Origin: Lysobacteraceae bacterium
GTDB lineage: Bacteria; Bdellovibrionota; UBA1018; JAGTJX01
NCBI GenBank assembly: GCA_023657465.1
Contig: JAGTJX010000004.1
Coordinates: 90,904 to 154,903, forward strand
Reading direction: 5' to 3'
DNA: 64,000 nt
Part shown: positions 54,163 through 63,492 of the stretch, in pieces
Position numbering within the stretch: position 1 is the stretch's first letter
Layout of the letters: each line of letters starts with the position of its first letter
The notes under the pieces: generated by a model
Seen by the model: the letters and a program-made list of their open reading frames with translations, nothing else
Told to the model about the DNA's origin: nothing
Databases searched by the model: none
Position numbers and translations under genes: made by a program

Positions 54163-55877
54163 TACTTGATCGAGTTTTGGATCACATCTGAGTAGCGGAA
54201 GTTTTTCAGCCAACTCTGAGTGAGCCTATGTGCTGTGACTGTATAACCTAGTGCCCAAGGGCAATCTTCTTGAATGAGATCATCCATTTGTTTCAGAATC
54301 GGAGTACGAGTAGGACCGGGCTGTACAACAGCCAAAGTTTTGTAGAGCTTATCAAACGCAGGATTGGCGTAACTCGCATCATTAGGTCCAGGAGATCTAT
54401 TCGCAGAATAGAGAAGCTGCCAGACGTTCTCAGGATCTGGATAATCCATCACCCATCCACCGAGGTACATCTGAAGGTTTCCTTCTTTGGATTTCTGTAA
54501 AAATGCTGGGAATGTATTGTAGACGACATCAATCGTGACTCCGATTTGGGAGAACGCGTGAGTGAAGAATTCACCTAGCTGACGACTGAGTGAATCCGCT
54601 CCACGCATGTCCATCTTGATTATCGGAAGTCCCTTGCCTCCAGGAAAGCCAGCTTTTGCAAGTAATGACTTCGCTCTCTCTAAATTGAAATCATATTTCA
54701 GTGATAAGCCCATCGGACGATCGGGAACTCCTGGTGGGAGCACTTGATCAGCGATGATGCCTTGATTCTGTGTGAAGAGCTGAACCCATTCCTTACGGTT
54801 GATGGAGCTTGAGAGTGCTTGACGCAGGAGTTTGTTCTTACCTAGGAGTGGATCCTTCGAGCTGAATGCCACGTAGTAGAACCAACCGGTGGGTTCTACT
54901 GAGAGCTCGATGCCTTTTGATTTTAATTCTGGAGATACGGCGCGCTCAGAGAGATCAAGAGCGGATTGGAATTGGTCTTTTGCAAGTGTGAGTCTGTCAA
55001 TCTTGCCTGAGAGGAAGTTGAGCCATGCGGGTTGCGACTCTCTTAAGATATGGATCACGACTTTGTCTAAGAAAGGAAGAGTCTTCGCAGAATCTGCAAG
55101 GAGTCCTTTCTTCTCATACTTTGCATTCGCGACGGATGGATAGAAGTCCACATGGTAGCTTGGGTTTCTAACGAGTACGATCTTGTGGTTACGGTCCCAT
55201 TCCTTCAGCATGAAAGGACCTGAGCCCAAAGGCTTGTCCATGAGATTGCCATTCTCGTCACCCTGTTTATCGATTACTTCTTTAGGCACAGCCGCTGCAA
55301 ACGTCATTGTGAGAACATGCTCGAGCTGAGGGAAGGGTCTCGTGAGCTTGATCTGTAGAGTGTTGTTATCAAGAGCGGTGAGTCCAGAGACGTTCTCGGT
55401 TTGAAAGAGTGCGTTCCTCGTTTTCTTGTCGGCCTTTGCAAGTGAATCACGGAATTTGTTGAGGCCTACAATCTTGTCATCAAAAATCCAAAACCCAGTC
55501 GAGTTCACTCCCGGATGAGCCAGTCTCTTCCAAGAATAGACGAAGTCATGTGCTGTGAGTTCGCGACCGTTCTGAAAGCGGATGCTTTTACGGATCGGGA
55601 TCGTCACTGTCAGCCGATCGTGTGAGTACTTCGGTAGATCTGAAGCAAGGAGTGGCACAATCTTGTAAGGAGCTTCGAGATAAGAGTATTGATAGAGACT
55701 CTCATAGATGAGCGAAGTGACTTCAGTGCTGAAGATGTCGTTGGCGTTGGCAGGGTCGAGAGTCTTGATATCGTCAGCGAAGCTCGTGAAGAAGACTTGC
55801 GAAACGTCATCCTCATCGTGATTTTTTGTACAATTCGTTAAACAAAAAATCAGAGCAAGGAGAGTGAGTTTTTTCAT
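54117..55877 (-). CDS. Oligopeptide-binding lipoprotein (OppA/DppA family), second copy
   Basis: 586 aa. Lipoprotein signal MKKLTLLALIFCLTNC (Cys16). SBP_bac_5 fold: DDIKTLDPANANDIFSTEV, LTVTIPIRKSIRFQNGRELTAHDFVYSW, GSGPFMLKEWDRNHKIVLVR, MYLGGWVMDYPDPENVWQLL. Longer than the other binding protein (513 aa), mainly in the middle. ATG directly after the alaS stop. No permease or ATPase genes adjoin; it may share the oppBC system at 22-24 kb. Confidence 0.92.
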   Translation of the reverse strand: MKKLTLLALIFCLTNCTKNHDEDDVSQVFFTSFADDIKTLDPANANDIFSTEVTSLIYESLYQYSYLEAPYKIVPLLASDLPKYSHDRLTVTIPIRKSIRFQNGRELTAHDFVYSWKRLAHPGVNSTGFWIFDDKIVGLNKFRDSLAKADKKTRNALFQTENVSGLTALDNNTLQIKLTRPFPQLEHVLTMTFAAAVPKEVIDKQGDENGNLMDKPLGSGPFMLKEWDRNHKIVLVRNPSYHVDFYPSVANAKYEKKGLLADSAKTLPFLDKVVIHILRESQPAWLNFLSGKIDRLTLAKDQFQSALDLSERAVSPELKSKGIELSVEPTGWFYYVAFSSKDPLLGKNKLLRQALSSSINRKEWVQLFTQNQGIIADQVLPPGVPDRPMGLSLKYDFNLERAKSLLAKAGFPGGKGLPIIKMDMRGADSLSRQLGEFFTHAFSQIGVTIDVVYNTFPAFLQKSKEGNLQMYLGGWVMDYPDPENVWQLLYSANRSPGPNDASYANPAFDKLYKTLAVVQPGPTRTPILKQMDDLIQEDCPWALGYTVTAHRLTQSWLKNFRYSDVIQNSIKYYRVDLREKRKSQGN

Positions 55878-58526
55878 CTATAAGTATTTTGCCATGAGAG
55901 TTTTTGCTTTGGCTAGTAGGGGTTTTAGGCCATCAGCTTTTGTTCCACCTGCTTGAGCCATATCAGGCTTCCCGCCACCTTTTCCGTCAATCATGGGGAG
56001 GAGTTCCTTCAAGATTTCAGAAGCATTTGCGGTTTTGGGAGCTTTTAATCCCACGATAATGGCTACGACGGGCTTGTTTGATCCTTCTTCGATCATTCCT
56101 AGAATTGATACAGAATCCGGAGACTTCGACTTCACTTGATCCGCTGTCTCGCGGAGGCGTTTCATTCCTTCAGCTTGTGAAGGAAGTTCGCCCACAATCC
56201 ATTTCACACCTGATTTGGATTCAGCTTGAGAGATGAGTTCATCCACTGCTCCAGCTGCGGATTTGGATTGGAGTTTTTCGATTTGTTTACGGAGATCTTT
56301 CTCTTGAGTCTGAAGCTTCTCGATCTTGGGAATGATTTCTTCTGTCGCTGTGGCCTTCAGAGATTCTTGAACGGTCTTAAGATACTCGGAGTTCTTGCGG
56401 AGGAACTCGAATGCTCCAGCTGAAGTGTAAGCAATGATTCTTCTGACGCCTGCTGCGATCCCACTTTCGTTTCCGATTTTGAACACATGAATGTCTGAGG
56501 AATTGTTCACGTGAGTACCACCGCAGAGCTCTACGGAGAAATCCCCGACACTGACTACTCTTACGGTGTCTGCGTATTTCTCTCCGAACATGGCAATGGC
56601 TCCTGCTTTAATAGCAGCATCTTTGTTCATTTCTTTTTTGGAGACGTGCTTAGATTTCCAGATCCTCTCATTGATCATGTTTTCGACACGAGTGAGTTCA
56701 GCTTCTGTCATGGGCTGAGTATGAGAGAAGTCGAAGCGGAGTAGTTCTGGTGTAACGAGAGAGCCTTTTTGTTGGACGTGCTTGCCTAGTACATCCCTCA
56801 GTGCCCAGTGTAGCAAGTGAGTCGCTGTGTGATTCTTCGCTGTAAGAGCGCGGATCTCTTCATCTGTCTGCTGAGTGTATTTCTTCCCTGCAGCGAGTGT
56901 TCCTTTTTTAGCTTTAAGCTTCACGACGGTGAGGTCTTGGAATTTCTGAACGTCTAAGACTTGTCCCTCGTATCCACTTCCACTCACAATACCCCGATCG
57001 CCCACTTGTCCGCCGCTCTCGCCGTAGAATGGAGTAGGAGAGAAGACTGCAAGTTCATGGCCGCTGCCATCGCTTACAAAACCTAAACATTCGCCTTCCA
57101 GTGAGAGTGATTCGTAATCGAACTTTGAAACATTAGTTCCCAGCTGCTTCTTGAGTTCGAAAAGATGCGTGTCCGTTGCCTCTTCTCCAGAACCCTTCCA
57201 GTGCTTCCTACTCTCTGAGCGTTGCTTTTCCATCTCAGCTTCGAATCCCGCTTCGTCAATCGTGCCACCGAGTTCAGTGACCATAACTCTCGTGAGATCG
57301 AGTGGGAATCCGAAGGTGTCGTAGAGCTTAAATGCTGTAGCACCTGAGAATGTCCAGTTTTTGATCTTCGTGTTTAAGCTCTCTATCGTTTCATTGAAGA
57401 GACCGATTCCGCGCTCAATAGTACGGAAGAATTGTTCTTCTTCTGCAAGAATTACTTTCTCAATGTAGGATCGCTTTTCAATCAAATCGGGGTATGCACC
57501 ACTCATTTGGTCGATGACGAATCCAGAAGTCTTGTTGAGGAAGGGTTTAGTGAATCCTAGTTTCTGATAACCGTGTCGGATTGCTCTACGGATGATGCGT
57601 CGTAAAACATAACCACGTCCTTCATTGGATGGCATGACTCCATCACCAATCAGGAAAGTAGAAGCGCGTGAGTGATCGGCTACGACTCGGAAAGAAGCAG
57701 TGATAGCATCCTTGGGGTCGTACTTCTTGCCTGAGAGTTTCTCGGTCTTAGAGATAATATCTGTGAAGAGATCAGTGTCGTAGTTGGTTTCAGCATCTTG
57801 AAGAATAAGCGCGATACGCTCTAATCCAGCGCCTGTATCGACGGAAGGTCTAGGAAGGGGATTGAGTTTGCCACTCGCATCTCGGTCAAACTGCATGAAT
57901 ACGAGATTCCAGAATTCCATGAAGCGATCACAGTCGCATCCGATATTACATACTTTGGTTTTGCCGCACTCAGGCCCACCGTACTTAGGACCACGATCGA
58001 TGTAGATTTCGCTGCATGGACCGCAGGGGCCAGTGTCTCCCATTGACCAGAAGTTATCCTTCTCATCGAATCTCACGATGCGATCGAGTGATACGCCTTC
58101 TTGCTTGTGCCAGATTTCTGCAGCTTCATCATCTTCACGGAAGACAGAAACCCAGAGCTTGTCCTTGGGGAGTTTCAATTCCTTGGTCACGAATTCCCAT
58201 GCGAACCTAATCGCGTCTTTTTTGAAATAATCTCCAAAGCTGAAGTTTCCTAACATTTCGAAGAACGTATGGTGACGAGCAGTGAATCCCACGTTCTCTA
58301 GATCGTTGTGCTTTCCGCCTGCACGTAAGCACTTCTGAGAAGTAGTGGCACGAGCATAAGGACGTTTGTCTTTGCCCAGGAATACATCTTTGAATTGAAC
58401 CATTCCCGCATTGGTGAAAAGAAGAGTCGGGTCATTGGACGGAACGAGAGAGGAGCTCTCTACGATCTGGTGAGAGTTTTTTTGGAAATAGTTTAGGAAT
58501 GTGGATCTAATCTCAGCTGCTTTCAT
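55878..58526 (-). CDS. alaS: Alanyl-tRNA synthetase
   Basis: 882 aa, full length. Catalytic domain begins EIRSTFLNYFQKNSHQIVESSSLVPSNDPTLLFTNAGM (motif 1 region) and has KCLRAGGKHNDLENVG and FGDYFKKDA. The editing domain shows ATHLLHWALR (HxxxH-like zinc site) and CGGTHV. C-terminal coiled coil and DHHA1 domain end with GKGGGKPDMAQAGG. Cysteines CNIGCDCDRFMEFWN near residue 190 are typical. ATG start; oppA follows with no gap. Confidence 0.98.
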   Translation of the reverse strand: MKAAEIRSTFLNYFQKNSHQIVESSSLVPSNDPTLLFTNAGMVQFKDVFLGKDKRPYARATTSQKCLRAGGKHNDLENVGFTARHHTFFEMLGNFSFGDYFKKDAIRFAWEFVTKELKLPKDKLWVSVFREDDEAAEIWHKQEGVSLDRIVRFDEKDNFWSMGDTGPCGPCSEIYIDRGPKYGGPECGKTKVCNIGCDCDRFMEFWNLVFMQFDRDASGKLNPLPRPSVDTGAGLERIALILQDAETNYDTDLFTDIISKTEKLSGKKYDPKDAITASFRVVADHSRASTFLIGDGVMPSNEGRGYVLRRIIRRAIRHGYQKLGFTKPFLNKTSGFVIDQMSGAYPDLIEKRSYIEKVILAEEEQFFRTIERGIGLFNETIESLNTKIKNWTFSGATAFKLYDTFGFPLDLTRVMVTELGGTIDEAGFEAEMEKQRSESRKHWKGSGEEATDTHLFELKKQLGTNVSKFDYESLSLEGECLGFVSDGSGHELAVFSPTPFYGESGGQVGDRGIVSGSGYEGQVLDVQKFQDLTVVKLKAKKGTLAAGKKYTQQTDEEIRALTAKNHTATHLLHWALRDVLGKHVQQKGSLVTPELLRFDFSHTQPMTEAELTRVENMINERIWKSKHVSKKEMNKDAAIKAGAIAMFGEKYADTVRVVSVGDFSVELCGGTHVNNSSDIHVFKIGNESGIAAGVRRIIAYTSAGAFEFLRKNSEYLKTVQESLKATATEEIIPKIEKLQTQEKDLRKQIEKLQSKSAAGAVDELISQAESKSGVKWIVGELPSQAEGMKRLRETADQVKSKSPDSVSILGMIEEGSNKPVVAIIVGLKAPKTANASEILKELLPMIDGKGGGKPDMAQAGGTKADGLKPLLAKAKTLMAKYL

Positions 58527-58562
58527 CTTAAGAGCTGTTTTATCGAATTTTAGGTCAAATCG

Positions 58563-59576
58563 CTAGCTCAGACCTAAGAATTTGAGGGTCATCTCTATAA
58601 TAGAGTCATCAGGTGGCAGGTCTCGTTGCTCGCGATCCACCATGAATTGTTGGAAGGCTAACACTGCATAGACAGTATTGTAGGCTGCTGCCGCTAACAT
58701 GTAGCGACGTCTTCCCATTTCGTAGAATCTGCCCCAATTGATTTTGTTTCCGTAAAGTTTCTTCAACTTTTCTAAGTGTGCATCGATTCCGTCTTTCTCA
58801 ATAGCGGCAAGAAGTGCTTCCGGGATCCTGATTTTCTGTACTGCAGGCAGATAAATCGGCACATAAGTCTTCAGTGCTACTGATCCAAGTACGACGCTTA
58901 AGATTCTTTGAAAGGCTTTGGATCTTGCAAGTTTTTGTAGTTTTTCTTTTTTCGAAATGGTTTTAAGCTGTTCTGTGAGCGCTAATCGGGTCTTAAGGGC
59001 TTTCGTCATGAGCTCGACCTGTACGCGCTTCTCAAGAGCGACGGAAATCGCCTTGTCTCCCCAGTATGCGGATGGAGCTCGGTACTTGATCTCGTAAAGA
59101 GCGACCAAGAATTTGAAAATTTTGTCTTCCGTGAGGCCGGAATCGATATCGACTGCATCGATGAGTTTGGCGACTCGTTTGCGCGCGACAGGCTGACCCG
59201 CATCTAAGATTTCGCCTAGTTTGAGAGGAAGGACTATTCCCTTCTCTGAATAGGTCTCGATGAAAGCGAGTTTTTCTTCGAAGGTCTTAGGTGTGGTCTT
59301 GAGTGCGGTTTCACTACCTTCAAGATAGAAGGCCTTAGCTTTATCGAATTCATTGAGGCTGAACTCCTTTGCTGACTTCGGAGCAGTGAGAGTTGCCCAT
59401 ATATCTCCGACTATTTTAGTCGGAATTTTAACGTATTCTACATACTTCAAGATCTTCGAGACGCAGTCCCAGGGATCTTTCTCGTATTTGATGTCACCTT
59501 CTTGTGCGAATGAATTCAATACGTTGCACTGCATTACTACTAAGGCAAGTACAAGTGTACGAGTGAAAATAGTCAT
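58563..59576 (-). CDS. Unknown exported protein
   Basis: 337 aa with a signal peptide (MTIFTRTLVLALVVMQCNVLNSFA). Mostly helical, Lys/Leu-rich, with one hydrophobic stretch about 230-250 (ILSVVLGSVALKTYVPIYL) and a C-terminal region FQQFMVDREQRDLPPDD. No catalytic or binding motif recognised. Upstream of alaS by 36 bases on the same strand; divergent from the Tyr/Asn/Trp-rich gene. Confidence 0.75.
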   Translation of the reverse strand: MTIFTRTLVLALVVMQCNVLNSFAQEGDIKYEKDPWDCVSKILKYVEYVKIPTKIVGDIWATLTAPKSAKEFSLNEFDKAKAFYLEGSETALKTTPKTFEEKLAFIETYSEKGIVLPLKLGEILDAGQPVARKRVAKLIDAVDIDSGLTEDKIFKFLVALYEIKYRAPSAYWGDKAISVALEKRVQVELMTKALKTRLALTEQLKTISKKEKLQKLARSKAFQRILSVVLGSVALKTYVPIYLPAVQKIRIPEALLAAIEKDGIDAHLEKLKKLYGNKINWGRFYEMGRRRYMLAAAAYNTVYAVLAFQQFMVDREQRDLPPDDSIIEMTLKFLGLS

Positions 59577-59660
59577 CTTTTCTTTATCGGTAGACTTGCT
59601 TTTTATCTAAATCTTAAATACTAAGAACCTATCAATGGTTCTAATGGGAGGACATTCGTT

Positions 59661-60050
59661 ATGAAAAACTTATTCTTGGGATTAATGCTTTTAAGTGCTT
59701 ATTCGGTTTCTGCTCAGTCTACTCAGCAGCATCCACCAGAAGGTATCTTGGTTCGTGTGAACGAAAAAACAGGCGAGCGCATCGTGGTCAACGCAACTCT
59801 TGAAGAATCAAATCCAAGCGAAACAGCAGTTCAAGCTGTAGCAGAAGAACTCATTTCAAAAAATGAAGCAATCACCGTTAAAGAAGGTTCTGAGCTCGAT
59901 GACGATTCATCAACTGATTCTTGGTGGTGGTATTGGAACTACAATAACTACTATTATAACTATAATTACTACGGCTGGAATTATAACTACTTCCCAGTGT
60001 ATTCATGGAATTATAATTACTACAATTACTGCTACTACCGCTGGTGGTAA
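59661..60050 (+). CDS. Small secreted protein with Tyr/Asn/Trp-rich tail
   Basis: 129 aa. GGGAGG precedes the ATG. Signal peptide ends VSA-QS (about 18). Residues 20-85 are a soluble, acidic segment (EGILVRVNEKTGERIVVNA; SELDDDSSTDS). Residues 88-129 contain 17 Tyr, 10 Asn and 8 Trp out of 42, in WNYNYY-like units with a single Cys. Such tails suggest a self-associating, adhesive or beta-rich surface. The stop is followed directly by the GTG of an S8 protease, so the two are probably coupled. Function unknown. Confidence 0.85.
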   Translation: MKNLFLGLMLLSAYSVSAQSTQQHPPEGILVRVNEKTGERIVVNATLEESNPSETAVQAVAEELISKNEAITVKEGSELDDDSSTDSWWWYWNYNNYYYNYNYYGWNYNYFPVYSWNYNYYNYCYYRWW

Positions 60051-61418
60051 GTGCTTCTTGGTTTAAGAGCACAAGTCTTATTACTTGCAACTATTGTATC
60101 AATATCTGTAGAAGGTAATCAAGATCCTAGGCTTGCAATCGAAGGTTGTAGATCTCCCGGATTTCATGATTTCATTCCATTACCGCTGATTACTTCTCCT
60201 TCACATCCTCAGATTGTGAGAGGGCAGTCAGTCTATCGCCCAGACGATGTCATTGAAATTCAGTTCAGTGCTGAACCTTTAAGAGGGATTTACCAGCAGT
60301 GGTCAATCATCAACTCTGCTTCACCATCGACTGAGAAGTGGACTTCGAACAGCTTAAGTATTTCATTTAAACCCGTGAAATACGGAGTTTATACTGTAGT
60401 GCTTGGAGCGAAGAGCAAACAAGGGATATGTGGGTACGTAGGGTTTCAATTTGCAGTTCTCAATACAGAAGAAGTTCTACCTGCTGAAGCCATCATCGAA
60501 TGGATGCCCAGTGACCAGTTTCCCTACTTGAAGAAAATTCAGGTGCCTGAGAGGCTGCAACCTTTTACTGGCAAAAAAGTGCGAATTGCGGTTCTCGACT
60601 CTGGAATCAACTTGAATACTCCAGATCTGAGGCATGCGATCGCTCGGAATGAAGATGGATCAATCATAGGCAAGAACTTCATTCAGCTCGACCTTCCTCC
60701 GCATGATGAGCTTGGACACGGAACGTTTGTAGCAGGAATCTTAGGTGGCGCGATGAGTGGTATCGCTCGTGATCGAGTAGAGCTTGTTCCCTACAAAATC
60801 GTTAATTCATTCGGAATTGTGAGCGAGAGTATGATCTTGAGCTCACTCGTTTCAGCAGTAGCGTCTAGACCAGATATTATTTATCTCAATGCTTCTTGTG
60901 AGAAAAACTGCCCTCAGATTGAAAAATCTCTTCAAAAGGTTTTAGATCAGTATATTTATCCAAGTAAGATTCTCGTAGTAACGAGTGCAGGGGACGTGAA
61001 GTTGAGACGAAACAAGACTGTTGAGAGAGATAACGACAAAGAGAAGTTTTATCCTGGATCTTTAAAATCTCCTGCTTTACTGACAGTGACAGCTCTTGAT
61101 GAGAAGAGTGTTTTGGCTGAGACCTCTCGCTATGGATCGAAGTCCACACATCTTGCGGCACCAGGGCTTGCACAGAGTGCATGTAATTATCTGTCTCATA
61201 ACGGGAAGACTCAGTACTGCGAGAAGTCCGATTCTTCGATTGCTTCAGCTCAGGTGACAGGCGCGATCGCACTCACGCTTTCAGAGTCTCCTGGATTGAA
61301 CGTGTTTCAAGCGGCAGAACGAGTCATTGCAAGTGGAGACGAGAATAACTCACTCTTAGGGAAGACAGTCTCAGGACGTACTCTCAACATAAATCAGGCG
61401 TTACATTCTAAACATTGA
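60051..61418 (+). CDS. S8 (subtilisin-like) serine protease, Asp at the oxyanion position
   Basis: 455 aa from GTG 60051. Hydrophobic start (VLLLATIVSISV) looks like a signal peptide. An N-terminal beta domain (about 50-140) precedes the catalytic part: Asp183 (IAVLDSGINL), His223 (ELGHGTFVAGI), Ser396 (SSIASAQVTGAIAL). Where subtilisins have the oxyanion Asn (AAGN), this has TSAGD (Asp315), as in prohormone convertase 2; the Pro after the nucleophile is also replaced. Activity may be altered. Coupled to the Tyr/Asn/Trp-rich protein. Confidence 0.88.
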   Translation: MLLGLRAQVLLLATIVSISVEGNQDPRLAIEGCRSPGFHDFIPLPLITSPSHPQIVRGQSVYRPDDVIEIQFSAEPLRGIYQQWSIINSASPSTEKWTSNSLSISFKPVKYGVYTVVLGAKSKQGICGYVGFQFAVLNTEEVLPAEAIIEWMPSDQFPYLKKIQVPERLQPFTGKKVRIAVLDSGINLNTPDLRHAIARNEDGSIIGKNFIQLDLPPHDELGHGTFVAGILGGAMSGIARDRVELVPYKIVNSFGIVSESMILSSLVSAVASRPDIIYLNASCEKNCPQIEKSLQKVLDQYIYPSKILVVTSAGDVKLRRNKTVERDNDKEKFYPGSLKSPALLTVTALDEKSVLAETSRYGSKSTHLAAPGLAQSACNYLSHNGKTQYCEKSDSSIASAQVTGAIALTLSESPGLNVFQAAERVIASGDENNSLLGKTVSGRTLNINQALHSKH

Positions 61419-61976
61419 TTTGAAATAGTCTAAAGACTCATCAGGAAGTAGAATAGGTTTTACTAATTGAAGACCAAATCTTCCACCTTCTCCAATCCAA
61501 AAACCTTGATTGATTGCCTGCTTTTTTCCGTTTTTAATAAGTTGAATGTTTCTTTCGAAGACGATCACTTCAGCTTCGCTTAAAGCGTTAGAGTAAGAGA
61601 GCATAAACTCACTACCTATAACGTCCACCTTAACGATAGGCATGCTTGCGATAGGTTTTGACTGATTCGCACCTAGTCCTTTGGACTTAATGAGTGCCTT
61701 TCCATAATGAAGTATGAGTGATTCATCGACTGTAAACTCAGCTTCATAAGGAGCGACTAAGGTGACATCGAACTTAGTGTTAGTGATGGTCACTTTTCCA
61801 ATATCTGAGGTTATTTTTTTTCGCGCTGGAACTACAGCTCCTTTTCTTTCGATAGGTCCTTTAAAGCCTTTTGGTATGGGGTTAGGAAGAGAGACCGAGC
61901 TCACACGATTAACTGCCAGTGCAGGCTGGGTAGCGACGAGGAGTAGGATGAGACTTGAAAAGAAAAAGGGTTTCAT
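61401..61976 (-). CDS. FecR-like domain exported protein
   Basis: 191 aa from ATG 61976; a TTG at 62012 would add 12 residues before a normal signal peptide (MKPFFFSSLILLLVATQPALA). The mature part resembles a FecR beta domain: DVTLVAPYEAEFTVDESLIL, ALIKSKG, VKVDVIGSEFMLSY, AEVIVFERNIQLIKNGKK, INQGFWIGEGG. FecR domains sit in the periplasm and often in surface-sensing systems. It lies between two S8 protease genes on the opposite strand, overlapping the first by 18 bases. Confidence 0.7.
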   Translation of the reverse strand: MKPFFFSSLILLLVATQPALAVNRVSSVSLPNPIPKGFKGPIERKGAVVPARKKITSDIGKVTITNTKFDVTLVAPYEAEFTVDESLILHYGKALIKSKGLGANQSKPIASMPIVKVDVIGSEFMLSYSNALSEAEVIVFERNIQLIKNGKKQAINQGFWIGEGGRFGLQLVKPILLPDESLDYFKSMFRM

Positions 61977-62052
61977 ACTGTAGAGTTTAAAGCCTAGTTT
62001 CAGAGGTTTCAAGCTTTGACTTTTTTACATAAAAGCAATATAAAAACGCAGC

Positions 62053-63492
62053 ATGTCGAAACCGAAAGTATTGGGAATATTACTAGGATTTTTAAGCGCC
62101 ATTACACCGACTCATGCAGATCTCGTAAACGGAGACAAGCTCACCGAGACATTCCAACTTCAGGGCTGGCACCAAGCGATCACATGTAAGACTCAATCGA
62201 TCAAAGTCGCAGTCCTAGATAATGGATTCTCAGGGTTCAAGCCAGGTATGGCCTCGCTCCCTTCAAGCACAGTGCTCGTTGAGGGTGCCGTGAATGCTCA
62301 AGCAGACACTGGACATGGTCTTGCGATGGCAGAAATCCTCTGGAGCACGATGGGTAAGTACGCGCAAGTTGAGATGACTCTCATCAATACGAATGGTTTC
62401 TCAAATTTTAAAAACGCAATTACTTACGTGATCGAAAACAAAATCGATATCGTTCTCTATTCTCAGGTCTGGAGCTTCGGTGGAAACTTCAACGGTAAAG
62501 GACTCATCAATGCGCTTGTTACCCGCGCGACATCTGCTGGCATCGTCTGGATCAACGCTGCTGGTAACTTCGGTTCAAGAGTTTATGACCAAGTTCTCTC
62601 GCACGCACTTCATGAAGAACCTACGTTCTTCGTTCAGAAGGGCGATCAACCCATCACGATTACTCTGAGTTGGAATGACTTCTCAGATAATGAGCAAGAG
62701 GCAACGGATCAGGATTTAGACTTTCAAGTAGTGAATCACTCAGATGAAGTTGTTGGTGAATCCGTATTGAGGCAAAACGGTGCGATCGTTGCTCGTGGTA
62801 CTAAAGGTGTGAGTGGATATGCTCGCGAGAAGTTAGTCATGAAAGAAGTAGTTCCAGGTGAGTACAGAATCAAAATAAAAAAAATCTCGAATAACTTCAA
62901 TCTTCGCTCTCGTGTGAGAATTTTAATTGAATCTGCTCCTGAAGCTTTGATGTTTGCTTCTGCAACCCCTGATCGTGAAATTTTCCCGCCCGCAGATCAT
63001 CCAGCTGTTCTCACCATTGGTGAAGACTCACTCTTAAGTTCAAGGAGCATGGCTTCTATCCCACCGAATAAGCCTGATCTCGTGTTACCTATTTTTGGAG
63101 CGAAGATTTTAGGGTCTGAAATCCCAGTGAGAGGTAGTTCTGTTTCTGCTGCTATTTTTTCAGGAGTAGTGGCGATGATGAAAGTGTTGAAACCTTCAAT
63201 CACACGTAACCAGATTTCTAAGTTTCTCAAGAGTCGCACTCCTGTCGTTCAGTACGATCCAGGTTTAATCGAGCAATCTTCAAGCGAGATACCCTCTTCG
63301 TGGCGTGGTCTCTTCCGTCCTGAGATGAAACTCACGAAGTCGATCACTACGGGTCAGTATGTAGTTTTAACTCCATATGAACCGAAGGATCTATTATTCA
63401 CTGTCCCTGCAGAGTGCAGACGCACTCAGTCTCCTTGGGCTCCACAGCTCTGGAGAGCGATCGATGTTCAAGAATTCTTATCATCTAAATGA
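62053..63492 (+). CDS. S8 (subtilisin-like) serine protease
   Basis: 479 aa. Signal peptide about 1-22 (LGILLGFLSAITPTHA). Complete catalytic set: Asp56 (VAVLDNGFSGF), His88 (ADTGHGLAMAEI), oxyanion Asn172 (INAAGNFG), Ser363 (VRGSSVSAAIFSGVVAMM). A beta-rich insert of about 100 residues (195-292, ITITLSWNDFSDNEQEATDQ) sits between the oxyanion Asn and the nucleophile, resembling P-domain-like inserts. Expected to be secreted. ATG start. Converges with the permease gene by 25 bases. Confidence 0.93.
   Translation: MSKPKVLGILLGFLSAITPTHADLVNGDKLTETFQLQGWHQAITCKTQSIKVAVLDNGFSGFKPGMASLPSSTVLVEGAVNAQADTGHGLAMAEILWSTMGKYAQVEMTLINTNGFSNFKNAITYVIENKIDIVLYSQVWSFGGNFNGKGLINALVTRATSAGIVWINAAGNFGSRVYDQVLSHALHEEPTFFVQKGDQPITITLSWNDFSDNEQEATDQDLDFQVVNHSDEVVGESVLRQNGAIVARGTKGVSGYAREKLVMKEVVPGEYRIKIKKISNNFNLRSRVRILIESAPEALMFASATPDREIFPPADHPAVLTIGEDSLLSSRSMASIPPNKPDLVLPIFGAKILGSEIPVRGSSVSAAIFSGVVAMMKVLKPSITRNQISKFLKSRTPVVQYDPGLIEQSSSEIPSSWRGLFRPEMKLTKSITTGQYVVLTPYEPKDLLFTVPAECRRTQSPWAPQLWRAIDVQEFLSSK

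Noticed and set aside
60886..61272. 128-aa minus-strand ORF inside the first S8 protease
   Set aside because: Antisense to conserved protease motifs; Ser/Arg-rich composition typical of a shadow frame.
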